Source: Waterburya agarophytonicola KI4 (lineage in GTDB: Bacteria > Cyanobacteriota > Cyanobacteriia > Cyanobacteriales > Xenococcaceae). Taken from it: a stretch of DNA of 45,029 bases. The notes under the pieces were generated by a model, which was given only the letters and a program-made list of their open reading frames with translations, was not told the origin of the DNA and ran no database searches. The translations under genes were made by a program, and so were the position numbers. The DNA lies in assembly GCF_020640915.1 (NCBI RefSeq), contig NZ_JADWDC010000039.1, positions 1 through 45,029 on the forward strand. The letters are read 5' to 3'. Shown piece by piece: positions 15,742 through 25,104 of the stretch (position 1 is its first letter; each line of letters starts with the position of its first letter).

Positions 15742-16497
15742 ATGATTGATCAACAATTAGTATCAGAAGTAATCGAATCTCAACCTTTCCCACTATTATT
15801 TTTAACTATTAGTGGCGCGCACTTATATGGTTTTCCTTCCCACGACTCTGATTATGATTTGCGGGGAATTCATGTATTACCCCCACAAAAAATACTGGGT
15901 TTGTATCCAGTACGAGAAACTATTGAAATATCGGAAGTTGAAGCAGGTTTAGAAATAGATTTGGTGACTCACGATATTAAAAAGTTTTTTACCTTGTTAC
16001 TCACAAGAAATGGCTATGTTTTAGAGCAATTATATTCTCCATTAATTATCAAAACTACTCCAGAACATCGTCAACTAAGAGCGATCGCTTCTAACTGCAT
16101 TACTCGCAATCATTACTATCACTATCAAGGATTTGCTAAAAATCAATGGCAATTATTTACTAAAAAAAATGTATATGAAGTTAAACCTCTGCTTTATATT
16201 TATCGAGTATTGTTAACAGGTATTAATTTAATGAATACGGGAAGAATTGAAGCTAATCTCGTTGATTTAAACCAAGAATTTAATTTATCTCATATCAACG
16301 ATCTGATCGAGCTAAAAAAAGCAGAATCAGAAAAAGCAATTTTTCAAAATACCGATTTAACATTTCATCAGCAAGAATATCAGAGATTGCAAGGCGAATT
16401 AGAAACAGCATTTAACAATAGCCATCTACCAGAAACCTCGTCAGCTAAACCAGAATTGAATAATTTATTATTAGAGATTAGAAAATATTCTCGATAA
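15742..16497 (+). CDS. RlaP-type nucleotidyltransferase
   Basis: A 251-aa predicted nucleotidyltransferase of the DNA polymerase beta superfamily, most like PF10127 (RlaP, RNA repair pathway). The signature runs G25-A-H-L-Y-G ... D35-S-D37-Y-D39-L-R-G; D37 and D39 should hold the metal, with a third Asp in EIDLVTHD near residue 82. The rest is helical (VKPLLYIYRVLLTG and a Glu/Lys-rich region) as in the family. Relatives occur in phages and in bacterial RNA-repair or defence loci, but here no RNA ligase or toxin gene is adjacent. It stands alone on the plus strand between minus-strand operons. The substrate is unknown. Confidence 0.82.
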   Translation: MIDQQLVSEVIESQPFPLLFLTISGAHLYGFPSHDSDYDLRGIHVLPPQKILGLYPVRETIEISEVEAGLEIDLVTHDIKKFFTLLLTRNGYVLEQLYSPLIIKTTPEHRQLRAIASNCITRNHYYHYQGFAKNQWQLFTKKNVYEVKPLLYIYRVLLTGINLMNTGRIEANLVDLNQEFNLSHINDLIELKKAESEKAIFQNTDLTFHQQEYQRLQGELETAFNNSHLPETSSAKPELNNLLLEIRKYSR

Positions 16498-16546
16498 AAC
16501 TTCTTGTTCTGAAAAAACAAATAATCGAACTTAATTTGTGGTGAAA

Positions 16547-17338
16547 TCACCCAATTCTGCCACTAATATAGTCTTCAGTTTGTTGATTTAGTGGTTTGTT
16601 AAAAACATCTTTAGTCCTGCCAAACTCAATCAACTCTCCCAGATACATAAATGCGGTGTGGTCGGAAATACGAGCAGCCTGTTGCATACTGTGAGTTACT
16701 ATCAAAATAGTCACCCTGTCTTTGAGAGTAGACATAAGTTCCTCGATGCTAGCTGTGGCAATGGGATCTAGTGCCGAGGTAGGTTCGTCAAACAAAACAA
16801 TTTCAGGATCGGCAACCAAAGCACGGGCAATACATAAACGCTGCTGTTGTCCCCCTGAAAGGTTGTAAGCAGATTCATTTAAACGATCTTTTACCTCGTC
16901 CCATAATGCCGAAACCCTCAAGGCATCTTCTATTTTTTCATCCATCAAACGACGATTATTTTCACCCCGTACTCGCAAACCATAGGCTACATTTTCGTAG
17001 ATAGATTTAGGAAAAGGATTTGGTCGTTGAAACACCATGCTAATCCTCATCCGAACCTCAATGGGATCGACCTTGCGTCCGAGAATATTGGTATCTTTAT
17101 CTAACCAAATAGAACCTTCGTAACGATTTCCTGGGTAGAGATCGTGCATCCGATTAAAACAGCGCAAGAAGGTCGTTTTACCACAGCCAGAAGGTCCAAT
17201 TAAAGCCGTAACGCTGTGTTCGGGGAGGGTCATATTAATCCCTTTGAGGGCATGGAAAGAACCATAATAAAAATCTAGATCTGCGACTTCCGCTTTAGGA
17301 ATGGAAGTAATTTGTTCGTGTGAATTGTTGATTACCAT
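16547..17338 (-). CDS. pstB: Phosphate ABC transporter ATPase PstB
   Basis: A 263-aa ATPase energising high-affinity phosphate import. The Walker A motif GPSGCGKTT (48-56), the Q-loop in [16 protein letters not shown], the ABC signature LSGGQQQR, Walker [13 protein letters not shown] and the switch His in VTHSMQQA are all present. The QRPNPFP sequence is specific to PstB. It is the last gene of the pst operon and overlaps pstA by 7 bases. It works on the cytoplasmic side bound to PstC and PstA. Full length with no irregularities. Confidence 0.97.
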   Translation of the reverse strand: MVINNSHEQITSIPKAEVADLDFYYGSFHALKGINMTLPEHSVTALIGPSGCGKTTFLRCFNRMHDLYPGNRYEGSIWLDKDTNILGRKVDPIEVRMRISMVFQRPNPFPKSIYENVAYGLRVRGENNRRLMDEKIEDALRVSALWDEVKDRLNESAYNLSGGQQQRLCIARALVADPEIVLFDEPTSALDPIATASIEELMSTLKDRVTILIVTHSMQQAARISDHTAFMYLGELIEFGRTKDVFNKPLNQQTEDYISGRIG

Positions 17339-18255
17339 TTGATATCTTTACGTAGTTGATAGCGGAGAAAAATTGCGATCGCATTAATGCCCAGAGTCAT
17401 ACCAATCAATACCGTACCCGCAGCAGCAGCATTGATTTCAAAAGCAGCTTGGGGGCGAGATACCCAGTTAAACATCTGAATGGGCATCACTGTGAAAGGG
17501 GCTTGCAACCATTCAAAAGAAAGAAAGGGAAATTCGCTTTTAAAAGGAGATTTGGGTAGAAAGGCAATAAAAGTCAAAGCACCAATTGTGATAATTGGTG
17601 CAGTTTCGCCAATTGCTCTAGATAAACCAATAATTACCCCAGTAAGGATACTACCGAAAGAATAGGGCAGAATATGATCCCAGATTGTTTGCCATTTACT
17701 CGCACCCAAGGCATAAGAAGCCTCTCGCAAGCTATTGGGAATAGCACGAATTGATTCTCTAGTAGTGACAATAACCACAGGAAGAATCAGCAATGCCAAA
17801 GTTAAGCCAGCAGACAAAATACTTTGTCCCAAACGTAATTCGTAAACAAACAAGCCTAATGCTAGCAAACCATAAATAATTGAGGGTACGCCAGCTAAGT
17901 TAGTGACGTTAATTTCAATTAGATCTGCTAACCAGTTTTTCTTGGCATATTCCTCCAGATAAATTCCCGAAGCCACTCCTAAAGGAATTGCAGCCATTGC
18001 AGTTACTAGCATTACCAGACAAGTCCCGACCCATGCGGAGAGAATTCCCGCCCTAGAAGCACGACGACTAGGAAAAGAAGTAAAAAATTCAGGAGTGATT
18101 CTTTCTGCACCTTGAAACGCCATTTTAAGAGTCAATCCCAGCAAAATAATTATGGCGATCGCAATGATTGTCGCTCCCAAAAAGGCAAATCCAGAGTTGA
18201 TTAGTTTACGGCGATTAAGATTTGTCCGTAGTTTTCTAAGATTAGTTGTGGGCAT
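17332..18255 (-). CDS. pstA: Phosphate ABC transporter permease PstA
   Basis: A 307-aa inner-membrane permease with six predicted helices. The coupling-helix (EAA) motif region reads [31 protein letters not shown], followed by [17 protein letters not shown], typical for PstA. The first helix is at about 20-45 ([22 protein letters not shown]) after a basic N terminus. It pairs with PstC to form the phosphate channel. Its 3' end overlaps pstB by 7 bases, and 83 bases separate it from pstC. Confidence 0.96.
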   Translation of the reverse strand: MPTTNLRKLRTNLNRRKLINSGFAFLGATIIAIAIIILLGLTLKMAFQGAERITPEFFTSFPSRRASRAGILSAWVGTCLVMLVTAMAAIPLGVASGIYLEEYAKKNWLADLIEINVTNLAGVPSIIYGLLALGLFVYELRLGQSILSAGLTLALLILPVVIVTTRESIRAIPNSLREASYALGASKWQTIWDHILPYSFGSILTGVIIGLSRAIGETAPIITIGALTFIAFLPKSPFKSEFPFLSFEWLQAPFTVMPIQMFNWVSRPQAAFEINAAAAGTVLIGMTLGINAIAIFLRYQLRKDIKW

Positions 18256-18338
18256 TAATAATAAATAATAAAGAAGAAGAAAAAAACTAATAGCTACGAA
18301 ACGAGTAACTTACAACGTGCTAATTCATACCCGACAAT

Positions 18339-19268
18339 TTAATATATTTCGCGGTATGTCTTGGCTAAAAAGTGACCGATGATATTGAGTAACAAAGTCA
18401 TCAAAACCAATGTTAAACCCGCAGCAAAAATAGTTTGATAGGCAATAGTGCCGTGGGGTAAGTCTCCCAAACTCACCTGAACGATAAACGCGGTGATAGT
18501 TGCAGCTTGGTCAAAAGGATTCCAGGTCAAATTAGGTCGCAACCCTGCTGCGATCGCTACGATCATTGTCTCACCCACTGCGCGAGATGTACCCAATATA
18601 TAAGAGGAACTAATCCCCGAAATTGCAGCGGAGAAAACCACTTTTAAAGCAGTTTGTAATTTGGTCGCACCCATGGCATAAGAACCTTCCCGCAAGCCTA
18701 CAGGTACGGCACTCATAGCATCTTCACTAATAGAACTTATAAAAGGAATAATCATCAATCCCATCACCAAACCCGCAGCTAAAATATTAAATCCTGGTAG
18801 TTTGGGAAAAAAGTTTTGTAAAAAAGGAGTTACATATAAAAGAGCAAAATAACCGTATACCACTGTAGGAATGGCAGCCAATAACTCTAGGGCTGGCTTG
18901 GCTATTTCTCGCACTCTTTTGGTAGCAAATTCGCTGAGATAGATAGCTGCAATTGTTCCCATCGGAATGGCTACCGCCAAAGCAACCCCCGCACTCATCA
19001 AAGTCCCTGACAGTAGGGGGAGAATACCGTATTGAGGATTGACAAACAAAGGAGTCCATTTTGTTCCTGTCAAGAAATCAACGATCGGAACTTCTTGGAA
19101 AAATAAAAATGACTCTTTAATAAGAATATATAAAATAGCTACCGTCGTGGCTACCGACGAAAAAGCAGCTAAAAATAAAATAAATTCAATAACCTTTTCT
19201 TTAACTTGTCGCGCTAACTTAGGTTTATATATCTGCCTCGATCTAGATTTTAAAGTTGTTTGAGCCAT
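18339..19268 (-). CDS. pstC: Phosphate ABC transporter permease PstC
   Basis: A 309-aa permease with six helices. The cytoplasmic coupling motif is AVPVGLREGSYAMGATKLQTALKVV, followed by LGTSRAVGETMIVAIAAGLRPN, which is PstC-specific. The N terminus is strongly basic (KSRSRQIYKPKLARQVKEK) before helix 1, consistent with the inside-positive rule. It follows pstS after 81 bases that contain a hairpin. With PstA it makes the translocation path fed by PstS. Confidence 0.96.
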   Translation of the reverse strand: MAQTTLKSRSRQIYKPKLARQVKEKVIEFILFLAAFSSVATTVAILYILIKESFLFFQEVPIVDFLTGTKWTPLFVNPQYGILPLLSGTLMSAGVALAVAIPMGTIAAIYLSEFATKRVREIAKPALELLAAIPTVVYGYFALLYVTPFLQNFFPKLPGFNILAAGLVMGLMIIPFISSISEDAMSAVPVGLREGSYAMGATKLQTALKVVFSAAISGISSSYILGTSRAVGETMIVAIAAGLRPNLTWNPFDQAATITAFIVQVSLGDLPHGTIAYQTIFAAGLTLVLMTLLLNIIGHFLAKTYREIY

Positions 19269-19294
19269 AAAGTTTGAGCTATAAAACAGTAGAT

Positions 19295-19315
19295 GGGCAT
19301 AGCAGTGCTACGCCC
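19295..19315 (-). promoter_or_regulatory. Intercistronic hairpin between pstS and pstC
   Basis: On the minus strand GGGCGTAG pairs with CTATGCCC (8 bp with one G-U) around a 5-base loop. No U-tract follows in the direction of pst transcription; T5 lies on the other side. It probably protects the pstS 3' end or partly attenuates read-through, giving more PstS than permease. This is inference from position. Confidence 0.55.
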
Positions 19316-19349
19316 TTTTTAGGTGCTAAATTTTTGAGAAAATTACTTC

Positions 19350-20330
19350 TTATTTAGCAGCAGTCGTACCAGTTTCTCCATTTTGGAAACGAGCAATTCC
19401 CTCTTGATATTCTTCAGGAGTTAAAGGCACAGAACCAACTTCAGGTACTAGACCTTCAGCGTTAGTTAAATAAAATTCAACAAATTCGGCAACTTCAGGT
19501 TTCTCGGCTGCTTGGGCGTTAACGTAGATGTAGATAGGACGAGATAAAGGTGCATAAGAACCATCGCGCACGGTTTCTACAGAAGGAACTACGGCACCTT
19601 CTCCAGCATCAATTGCGATCGCTTTTAACTTGTCTTGATTTTCTTCGTAGTAAGAATAACCAAAGTATCCTAAGGCATTAGGGTCGCTCGATACACCTTG
19701 TACCAATACGTTATCGTCTTCGCTAGGAGTATAGTCAGTACGAGAAGCACCTTCATCTCCATTGATTTTGTCAGTGAAACCATCAAAAGTACCAGAGTCA
19801 GCACCAGGACCATACAAAACAAACTCTGCATCGGGCCATTCGGGGTTTACTTGACTCCAGTTAGTGATTTCTCCCTCTGATTCAGGGTCCCAGATTTGAG
19901 CTAGCTCTTCTACAGTCATGCTTTCGATCGGATTTTCAGGGTTAGCCACAACTGTAATTGCATCATAAGCTACGGGAATCTCAATGTATTCCACACCAGC
20001 AGCTTCGCACATTGCCATTTCTTCTTCCTTGATCGGACGAGAAGCATCAGAAATATCTGTACGGACGGCTTCGTCTTCGGAACAGAATTTTTTGAATCCG
20101 CCACCAGTACCAGATACACCAACAGTTACCTGAGTTGCACCTTTGTTTTCGATTTGATATTCTTCGGCTACAGCTTCAGTAATGGGATATACGGTACTAG
20201 AACCGTCAATTTTAATAATAGAACCACTTTGAGATTTAACGGCGGGTACTACTAAAGCTACAGAAGCAGCAGCAATAGCCAATATACCTGCTGTTTTAAA
20301 TCCTTTTTGCTTATAATTCATTGATTTCAA
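19350..20330 (-). CDS. pstS: Phosphate-binding protein PstS
   Basis: A 326-aa periplasmic phosphate-binding protein. A signal peptide covers about residues 1-33 (basic start, then [18 protein letters not shown], cleavage near VKSQS). Mature motifs include [20 protein letters not shown], the [13 protein letters not shown] phosphate loop, [13 protein letters not shown] and [14 protein letters not shown]. These match cyanobacterial PstS/SphX-type proteins. The start could be Met1 or Met4 (MNYKQKG); either leaves a full signal. It is the first gene of the pstSCAB operon and has a Pho box about 97 bases upstream, so induction by phosphate starvation through the SphR/PhoB pathway is expected. Confidence 0.96.
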   Translation of the reverse strand: MKSMNYKQKGFKTAGILAIAAASVALVVPAVKSQSGSIIKIDGSSTVYPITEAVAEEYQIENKGATQVTVGVSGTGGGFKKFCSEDEAVRTDISDASRPIKEEEMAMCEAAGVEYIEIPVAYDAITVVANPENPIESMTVEELAQIWDPESEGEITNWSQVNPEWPDAEFVLYGPGADSGTFDGFTDKINGDEGASRTDYTPSEDDNVLVQGVSSDPNALGYFGYSYYEENQDKLKAIAIDAGEGAVVPSVETVRDGSYAPLSRPIYIYVNAQAAEKPEVAEFVEFYLTNAEGLVPEVGSVPLTPEEYQEGIARFQNGETGTTAAK

Positions 20331-20426
20331 TACTTAATTAATTTTGAATTATGTGTAATCTTTATTCGGAAGCTAAATGCCACCTCCGAAATATTACTGG
20401 TATACAATTAGCACTAAGTAAAAACA

Positions 20427-20445
20427 CGGTTAAGTTCTGGTTATG
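20427..20445 (-). promoter_or_regulatory. Pho box (SphR/PhoB site) upstream of pstS
   Basis: On the minus strand, CATAACCA and CTTAACCG are direct 8-base repeats with a 3-base spacer (GAA), matching the cyanobacterial Pho box pattern of YTTAACCW repeats every 11 bases. A third, weaker unit (ATTTACAT, 20449-20456) keeps the same 11-base phase. The site is about 100 bases before the pstS start and also lies in the dnaB upstream region. Confidence 0.8.
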
Positions 20446-20593
20446 TAAATGTAAATTTTTTGACAATGCTCATCCCAACAGTTAGAGCAATTGGGACAAG
20501 TAGGCAGATTATTTTTTTTAAAAATTTCTTAAATTCAGTCTGCTAAGTAGAATATTTGTTCTATATTTAAGCTGTAAGAATGCAAAGTGGCGC

Positions 20594-22843
20594 ATGGCAG
20601 AAATTAACAACCTACCTCCAGCAAGTATCGAAGCGGAGGAAGCAATCTTGGGCGGTATCTTATTCGACCCCGAAGCAATCACCAGAGTAGCGGAATTAGT
20701 GGTTAAAGATGGCTTTTATGTCAAAGCGCATCAAGAGATATATCAGGCTGCATTAGCTCTTAACACTAAAGGAAAACCCACAGATTTTATTTCGATCAGC
20801 ACTTATTTGAGCGATCGCGATTTACTCGAACGGGTAGGCGGTACAGCAAAGTTGGCCCAGTTACTCAATCGTACTGTGTCGGCGGTCAACATCGATCGCT
20901 ATGCCAAGCTGATTATGGAAAAGTATATCCGTCGTCAGTTAATTGTATCGGGTAATGAAATTGTCGATCTCGGCTACGATAACGCTACGGAATTGGAACT
21001 AGTCCTAGATTCTGCCGAACAAAAGATTTTTCGCCTCACTCAAGAACGCCCTCAAGAGGGTTTAGTTCCGATTGCAGAAACTTTGGTTAATACTTTTAAT
21101 ACTATTGAAGAACTGCATCAAGAGACGGCTTTACCAGGTATTCCTACGGGATACTACGATCTAGATGCTATGACTAGCGGTTTTAGTCGTTCTGATTTAA
21201 TTATTATCGCTGGCAGACCATCAATGGGAAAATGCCTAGCTGCTGATTCTCAATTAGTTTGTCAAGACGGAAGTGTTAAAACGATTGAGGAGATTTATCA
21301 TACTCAGCAAGATTCTCTTTTGACTCTGCAATCTGATTGGAAGTTTGACTGGACAAAACCATCGGCTTTTATTGATGATGGTATTAAGCCTGTCTATCGA
21401 GTAACTACCCGTTTGGGTAGGAAAATTGAGACTACCTTAACTCATCCGTTTTTAACTATTGAAGGTTGGCGTAGTTTGGGAATGTTACGAGTAGGTAATA
21501 GAATTGCTGTTCCCCGTAGGATTGAAGTATTTGGGGATGGGGTTATTTCTGAGGCGGAAGTAGAGTCAATTGCCGATGTTGTGGGGAATGGCAAAGCGAT
21601 CGCCAATGTCGCGCAGAGACGCCAAGACGCAGAGGAGGAAGCAGAGGTTGGGGTTATTCCTCGGCGGGTTTTTAGTCTTAAGCTCAATCTTATTGCTTTA
21701 TTTCTTAATCGTTTATTTGCTACTGATGGTTGGGGGACTGTTTTGGAAAGCGGACAATGGCAGTTAGGTTATGCCACTGTTAGCGAAAAGCTAGCCAGAC
21801 AGATACAGCATCTATTATTGAGGTTTGGAGTAATTACGGCTTTAAAAGATCGTGGGGTTAAATATGAAAATGAAAGTAGGCAGGTTTGGCAATTAGATAT
21901 TATTGATGTTAAGTCGATTAAGAATTTTATTGATCGCATTGGTATTTTTGGCAAAGAAGATGCCATCGAAGCTGTTAAAGAAGCAATTTCAAGCAAAAGA
22001 GATCCAGCAAATAAAGAATTGAATCTAGCTAATGAAGTTTACTGGGATGAAATAGTCAGCATCGAATATATTGGCAAACAGCAGGTTTACGACTTAACTA
22101 TTCCTGAAACTCATAACTTTGTGGCTAATGATATCTGCGTCCACAATACCGCTTTTTCTTTGTGTGTGGCTTCCAATATTGCCAGAGATTCTAAGTTGCC
22201 CGTGGCTGTGTTTAGTTTGGAGATGTCGCGAGAACAATTGACTCAAAGACTTCTATCTAGCGAGGCGAAAATACCCAGTAATAGATTGCGATCGGGTAGA
22301 ATTGCTCAAAATGAGTTCGGACAGTTGATTAGTGGAGTAGAAAGCTTGTCAGCATTGCCCATCTATATCGACGATACTGCTAACTTGACCGTCATGCAAA
22401 TGCGATCGCAAGTACGTCGACTACAAGCACAAACTAAAGATCCTTTAGGTTTAGTGATGATCGATTATCTGCAACTAATGGAAGGAGGAGACAATGACAA
22501 CCGCGTGCAGCAGTTATCTAAAATGACGCGCAGTTTAAAAGGTTTAGCTAGGGAATTAAATGTTCCTATAGTAGCTTTGTCTCAGTTGAGTCGAGGAGTA
22601 GAACAAAGAACCAATAAACGCCCTATGCTGTCAGATTTAAGAGAAAGTGGCAGTATAGAACAAGATGCGGATTTAGTAATGATGATTTATCGAGACGAAT
22701 ACTATAACCCCGATACACCAGATCGAGGGATTACCGAGGTTAGTATTGTTAAACACCGTAATGGTCCTGTAGGGACAATTAAATTATTATTTAATGCGGA
22801 ATTAACTAAGTTTGAAAGTTTGGCAAAACCTGGTGGATATTAA
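20594..22843 (+). CDS. dnaB: Replicative DNA helicase DnaB with an in-frame intein
   Basis: A 749-aa precursor. Removing the intein (residues 214-518) leaves 444 aa, normal for DnaB. The N-terminal DnaB domain (about 8-110) precedes the RecA-like motor. The Walker A loop is split: GRPSMGK is before the intein and TAFSLC after it, so the helicase can only bind ATP after splicing. Downstream are the DnaB motifs VFSLEMSREQL, VMIDYLQLM (Walker B), SQLSRGVE and SDLRESGSIEQDADLV; the last is the known Synechocystis DnaB intein site and is empty here. The helicase unwinds DNA at the replication fork. The gene is convergent with rqcH, 12 bases apart. Confidence 0.96.
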   Translation: MAEINNLPPASIEAEEAILGGILFDPEAITRVAELVVKDGFYVKAHQEIYQAALALNTKGKPTDFISISTYLSDRDLLERVGGTAKLAQLLNRTVSAVNIDRYAKLIMEKYIRRQLIVSGNEIVDLGYDNATELELVLDSAEQKIFRLTQERPQEGLVPIAETLVNTFNTIEELHQETALPGIPTGYYDLDAMTSGFSRSDLIIIAGRPSMGKCLAADSQLVCQDGSVKTIEEIYHTQQDSLLTLQSDWKFDWTKPSAFIDDGIKPVYRVTTRLGRKIETTLTHPFLTIEGWRSLGMLRVGNRIAVPRRIEVFGDGVISEAEVESIADVVGNGKAIANVAQRRQDAEEEAEVGVIPRRVFSLKLNLIALFLNRLFATDGWGTVLESGQWQLGYATVSEKLARQIQHLLLRFGVITALKDRGVKYENESRQVWQLDIIDVKSIKNFIDRIGIFGKEDAIEAVKEAISSKRDPANKELNLANEVYWDEIVSIEYIGKQQVYDLTIPETHNFVANDICVHNTAFSLCVASNIARDSKLPVAVFSLEMSREQLTQRLLSSEAKIPSNRLRSGRIAQNEFGQLISGVESLSALPIYIDDTANLTVMQMRSQVRRLQAQTKDPLGLVMIDYLQLMEGGDNDNRVQQLSKMTRSLKGLARELNVPIVALSQLSRGVEQRTNKRPMLSDLRESGSIEQDADLVMMIYRDEYYNPDTPDRGITEVSIVKHRNGPVGTIKLLFNAELTKFESLAKPGGY
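21233..22147 (+). mobile_element. DnaB P-loop intein (305 aa)
   Basis: The intein starts at C214 and ends with V-H-N518 followed by T519. Block A is CLAADSQLVCQDGSVKTIEEI; block B has TTLTHPFLT with the Thr-x-x-His; block F is YDLTIPETHNFVAN; block G is VHN before Thr. All residues needed for splicing are present: Cys1, penultimate His, final Asn and +1 Thr. The centre has one clear LAGLIDADG-like stretch (LNRLFATDGWGTV), with a second copy not obvious, so the endonuclease may be reduced or inactive. The site is the same P-loop position as in the Rhodothermus DnaB intein. Confidence 0.93.
21611..21635 (+). repeat. Dispersed-repeat-like segment inside the intein
   Basis: GCGCAGAGACGCCAAGACGCAGAGG has the look of the GACGC-AGAG type interspersed repeats common in cyanobacteria. 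In the intein frame it gives a hydrophilic stretch (AQRRQDAEEEAE) between the splicing block B and the endonuclease region, where insertions would be tolerated. The match to a repeat family is from memory. Confidence 0.5.
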
Positions 22844-22855
22844 AAATTTAAATAT

Positions 22856-24607
22856 TTAGGCGATCGCAATATTATTTTCCACAAACTCCTTCCCTACCTG
22901 TGGTCTACCCCAGATAACCGTTTCCTTCTTATAAATAACCATTCCTGGTTTTGCACCTTTGGGTTTATAAACATCTTTTGGTTTGGTGTAGGTTACGGGG
23001 ACTTGTTCGCTTTCGCGAGCTTGGCTGTAGTATGCCGTTAGATCCGCAGTGAACTGTAAGTCGGCTTCGCTAGCCACTGCACCAGGATCGAGGCGCAACA
23101 ATACATGACTTCCTGGTATTTCTTGGGTATGAAACCAAAGGTCGTATTCTACCGCAGTGCGAAAGGTTAAGATATCGTTTTGACGATTATTGCGACCAAC
23201 CCAGATTTCACATCCCGAAGGGGCAAGATAGCGATAGGGTTGAGAGTCTTTATCTATTTTTCGATTATCCCCCTGGCGTTCGGAGGTAAGATAGTTTTGT
23301 TGAATTAATTCATCTTTAATTTCGGCTAACGCCTGTAAATCATCGGCAGTCTGCTTTTCATTTTGCAATTGATTGAGAGAGGTTTGGACTTGAGATAGGT
23401 AATTTATTTCTGCATCTACTTCTGCCAATAAGGGGATGACTGCATCTTTGGCTCTTTTTAATTTTTGACTGGTTTTATAAATAGCTTGGGCATTTTGGGC
23501 GGGGTTTTTCTCGACATTCAGCTTAATCTTGACTGGTTTACCTGTTTCAAAGTCTTCGATCACGATCGATTTCATTCCTGGCTGTATTTCGTGGAGATGT
23601 GCCATTAATAAATCCCCCTGGTGGCGATAACTTTCCGCATCCGCAGATTGTGATAGGCGATCGCGAAATGTTTTGGCTTTAATATTGAGCTTTTTGAGTA
23701 AGTTGTTTAACTTTTGATTGAGTTGGTGATGTAGTTGTTGAAACTGTTGATGATTAAATTCTTGAGTATAGTATTCATTCAACAATGTTTGTACTTGCTT
23801 TACAGATTCGGTTTTATTCCAACCCAGCACTGTATAACCATTCTTCAACCAACCAGGATCGAATTGCTTTTGATCTAATGCTGTTAACCACTTTTGCCAA
23901 TACTTAAATAATTCCTGCCAATCTCGCGCCTCTAGAGTGTTAGTTTGAACTACAGGAGATAAATTTGCAGCGATCGCAATTTCTTCTGCTACCCTCGGAC
24001 TCAAACCCCGATAAGACTTTAATAATTGACCCTTGAGTTGACCTGGGATTAAACTTACTCGTTCGTGCCATCTGGAAAAGGATTCTTCTAGTTTAGGAGT
24101 AGTACCAGTCAAAACAGGAGGGACTTCGTAACGCTGTCCCGTCTGGATCGGGCGGACACTCGATTGTGCGGAACTTATTTGACGGGCGGGGGTAATAATT
24201 TGCAGGTCGGCATCGGTTAAAATAACATTGCTATATTTGCCCATAATCTCCACATACAAGTGCCATAAGGGATCTTCCCCTGGGCGGTTGGCAAACTGCA
24301 AATCCAATACTCTTTCCCACGGTGCGATCGCTTTAATCCCAGTCAATGCCAATCCCTTAAACTGATGACGTAACTGATCGCTAAAGGTGAAAGTATCTTT
24401 AATACGAGGTGGGGGATCGCCAAGATTAATTCTGGCTGCTTCGGGATGCCAACAGATAGTCAACCAAGGTTTTGCTTTTAAGGTGCGCAGTGCCAAAGAA
24501 ATCGTAAAGCGATCGCGCTGATATATTTGTTCGATACGGGCGGGAATCCAATCTCGATTTAGTTCGGTGCAAGCTGCCATTAGGGTTGTGTAATCAACTG
24601 GTTGCAT
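22856..24607 (-). CDS. rqcH: NFACT-family ribosome rescue factor RqcH (Rqc2 homologue)
   Basis: A 583-aa NFACT protein. The NFACT-N domain covers about 1-200 (MQPVDYTTLMAACTELNRDW ... GKYSNVILTD), a helix-hairpin and long coiled coil at about 250-420, and the NFACT-R domain at about 455-560 (PSGCEIWVGRNNRQNDILTF, DLWFHTQEIPGSHVLLRL). The DLWFH-x7-HV motif is diagnostic. Bacterial RqcH binds stalled 50S-peptidyl-tRNA complexes and adds C-terminal Ala tails for degradation. The older name is fibronectin-binding protein A. The cyanobacterial form is full length. It is convergent with dnaB and not in an operon. Confidence 0.92.
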   Translation of the reverse strand: MQPVDYTTLMAACTELNRDWIPARIEQIYQRDRFTISLALRTLKAKPWLTICWHPEAARINLGDPPPRIKDTFTFSDQLRHQFKGLALTGIKAIAPWERVLDLQFANRPGEDPLWHLYVEIMGKYSNVILTDADLQIITPARQISSAQSSVRPIQTGQRYEVPPVLTGTTPKLEESFSRWHERVSLIPGQLKGQLLKSYRGLSPRVAEEIAIAANLSPVVQTNTLEARDWQELFKYWQKWLTALDQKQFDPGWLKNGYTVLGWNKTESVKQVQTLLNEYYTQEFNHQQFQQLHHQLNQKLNNLLKKLNIKAKTFRDRLSQSADAESYRHQGDLLMAHLHEIQPGMKSIVIEDFETGKPVKIKLNVEKNPAQNAQAIYKTSQKLKRAKDAVIPLLAEVDAEINYLSQVQTSLNQLQNEKQTADDLQALAEIKDELIQQNYLTSERQGDNRKIDKDSQPYRYLAPSGCEIWVGRNNRQNDILTFRTAVEYDLWFHTQEIPGSHVLLRLDPGAVASEADLQFTADLTAYYSQARESEQVPVTYTKPKDVYKPKGAKPGMVIYKKETVIWGRPQVGKEFVENNIAIA

Positions 24608-24824
24608 AATAATAAAGAATAGAAATATAAGTTATTAATTAAATTTCTGTGTTTTAGGCTACAGAATGTTTATATTTGGTAGTAAAAGCTAAAATTTCCT
24701 TAAATAACACCTATAGATCCTTAATTTTGCTTGTAAATCAAAGTTTTTAACTATAGTATTAAAACTATATTTCTAAACTTGGCGATAATCGCTCTAAAAA
24801 TCGCAATTCACCAGATAAATAATT

Positions 24825-25085
24825 ATGGATATTCAATTAATAAATATCGGTTTTGGTAATATTGTTTCCGCTAATCGTATTATTGCTATTGTTAGCCCCG
24901 AGTCCGCACCTATCAAAAGGATCATTACTGAAGCCAGAGAAAAAAGCCTGCTCATAGATGCAACCTATGGTCGTCGCACGAGGGCAGTAATTATTACAGA
25001 TTCCTCCCACGTGGTACTCTCAGCAATACAGCCAGAAACAGTAGCTCATCGCTTTGTGGTTAACAAAGATAGCAAAGATTCTTAG
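24825..25085 (+). CDS. remA: RemA-like (DUF370) DNA-binding regulator
   Basis: An 86-aa DUF370 protein: [27 protein letters not shown], then [37 protein letters not shown]. The GFGN, SAPIKR and YGRRTRAV motifs are those of RemA, an oligomeric ring-forming DNA-binding protein controlling matrix genes in Bacillus. In cyanobacteria the targets are unknown to me. It is directly followed by gmk, 19 bases after its stop, the same order as in Firmicutes, which supports the assignment and hints at an old functional link. Confidence 0.9.
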   Translation: MDIQLINIGFGNIVSANRIIAIVSPESAPIKRIITEAREKSLLIDATYGRRTRAVIITDSSHVVLSAIQPETVAHRFVVNKDSKDS

Positions 25086-25104
25086 CCTAACTAGAGTATC
25101 ATTA

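Noticed and set aside
21442-21996. Open frames on other frames inside the intein
   Set aside because: They are shadows of the DnaB-intein reading frame.
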